DNA of 64,000 bases from Scolanthus callimorphus. Lineage: Eukaryota; Cnidaria; Anthozoa; Actiniaria; Edwardsiidae. Below are more notes on the stretch, generated by a model. That model worked only from the letters and a program-made list of their open reading frames with translations. It had not been told where the DNA came from and did not search any database. How positions within the stretch are numbered: the stretch's first letter is position 1. The stretch is from positions 22,062,234 to 22,126,233 of the forward strand of contig CM066914.1 in assembly GCA_033964015.1 (NCBI GenBank), given 5' to 3'. The DNA itself is not shown here.

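Larger units (their letters stand above)
1..64000 (+). repeat. 45-bp-module hierarchical tandem repeat (entire window)
   Basis: The full window consists of diverged 45-bp modules placed head to tail, all in the same orientation. Each module carries the core AAGTACTT or a close variant (AAGTACCT, AAGTTCGT). Four recurrent 15-codon types can be read on the + strand: TTTTSVPSTSLASTV, VPTTSDVSSSVATTV, ALTTVLPSTSVATSV and IPTSSSPTTSLASTV. They usually run in that order, with extra copies of the first type. Two shortened fusions recur: a 20-codon fusion of types 3 and 4 (AITTVLPSSSTPTTSLASTV), and a type-2/3/4 fusion lacking 12 bases after SSSVA. There is no unique spacer, no inverted copy and no non-repeat stretch anywhere. 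GC is roughly 45% in a line I counted. The tract runs off both ends, so its true length is unknown. Confidence 0.97.

Noticed and set aside
1..64000. A third near-open + frame rich in Asn/Tyr/Ser/Lys (for example GDNNYISSKYFASLN) with almost only C-, T- or G-ending codons
   Set aside because: Every SDVSSS module supplies TGA and TAG in this frame (TGATGTAAGTAG), so it closes every one to a few hundred bases. It would need both stops reassigned, and its C-ending codons are just the Thr/Ser second-position C of the mucin-like frame. It appears in ORF fragments only after a frameshift.
1..64000. CRISPR array
   Set aside because: The repeats are regular, but there are no unique spacers. The intervals are themselves related modules and the unit is a multiple of three throughout.
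1..64000. GTG/TTG start codons proposed for many ORFs
   Set aside because: They are ordinary Val/Leu codons of the modules that happen to follow a frameshift. No ribosome-binding site or Kozak-like context precedes them.
1..64000. Simple microsatellite or centromeric satellite without coding meaning
   Set aside because: Not fully excluded. It was set aside as the main reading because the clean 15 kb shows only 3n length changes, residue classes are tightly limited, and diverged modules at 55.7-57.3 kb remain open.
1..64000. Transposon, virus, tRNA, rRNA, promoter or terminator
   Set aside because: No non-repeat sequence of any length exists in the window. I saw no terminal inverted repeats, polymerase or transposase motifs, RNA folds or T-tracts.

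Overview
The whole 64 kb window is one hierarchical tandem-repeat tract. I found no ordinary gene, RNA gene, transposon, CRISPR array, promoter or terminator in it, and no unique flanking sequence at either edge. The basic unit is a 45-bp (15-codon) module. On the + strand it reads as Thr/Ser/Val-rich, mucin-like protein, with modules such as TTTTSVPSTSLASTV, VPTTSDVSSSVATTV, ALTTVLPSTSVATSV and IPTSSSPTTSLASTV. A hand count of one representative 873-bp unit (291 codons) gives about 59% Thr+Ser and 6% Pro, with no Gly, Cys, Lys, Glu, Asn, His, Tyr, Trp or Met. The best reading is the interior of one enormous secreted or surface mucin-like gene whose start and stop both lie outside the window. 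If it is continuous, more than 21,000 codons fall inside the window.

Layout: 1-2,780 holds heterogeneous modules. 2,781-5,357 holds the same modules with very many single-base deletions, ending in a 100-N assembly gap (5,358-5,457). From about 5,458 to 31,500 lies a homogeneous higher-order repeat (HOR) array with units of 873, 915 or 918 bp. Twenty-nine occurrences of the marker CTGATCTAAG (6,247 to 31,414) define 28 consecutive units. These units are themselves duplicated as two tandem blocks of about 6.5 kb (8,038-14,570 and 14,571-21,053) and as 2,661-bp triplets (21,054-28,994). From 31.5 to 64 kb the tract is a mosaic of other HOR families with periods of about 1.8-2.0 kb, 660 bp, 2.5-2.7 kb, 2.6 kb, 2.2 kb and 420 bp.

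The longest uninterrupted frame is + 14,225-29,557 (5,110 codons). Elsewhere the same frame is chopped by 1-2 base indels. Most delete one base of a doublet, and those I compared are not shared between recent duplicate copies, so they look more like long-read consensus errors than gene decay. The antisense frame is also open over nearly the same span (14,191-29,520). This follows from the + frame almost never having A at codon position 2, but it means the coding strand cannot be proved from ORF length.

Host: probably a eukaryote assembled from long reads, given the N gap, indel-type errors, a giant low-complexity repeat and no neighbouring genes. CpG dinucleotides are abundant and intact, which argues against a heavily CpG-methylated germline such as that of vertebrates. 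Invertebrate, fungal, oomycete or algal origin cannot be separated from the sequence alone. Non-coding satellite DNA remains a possible alternative.
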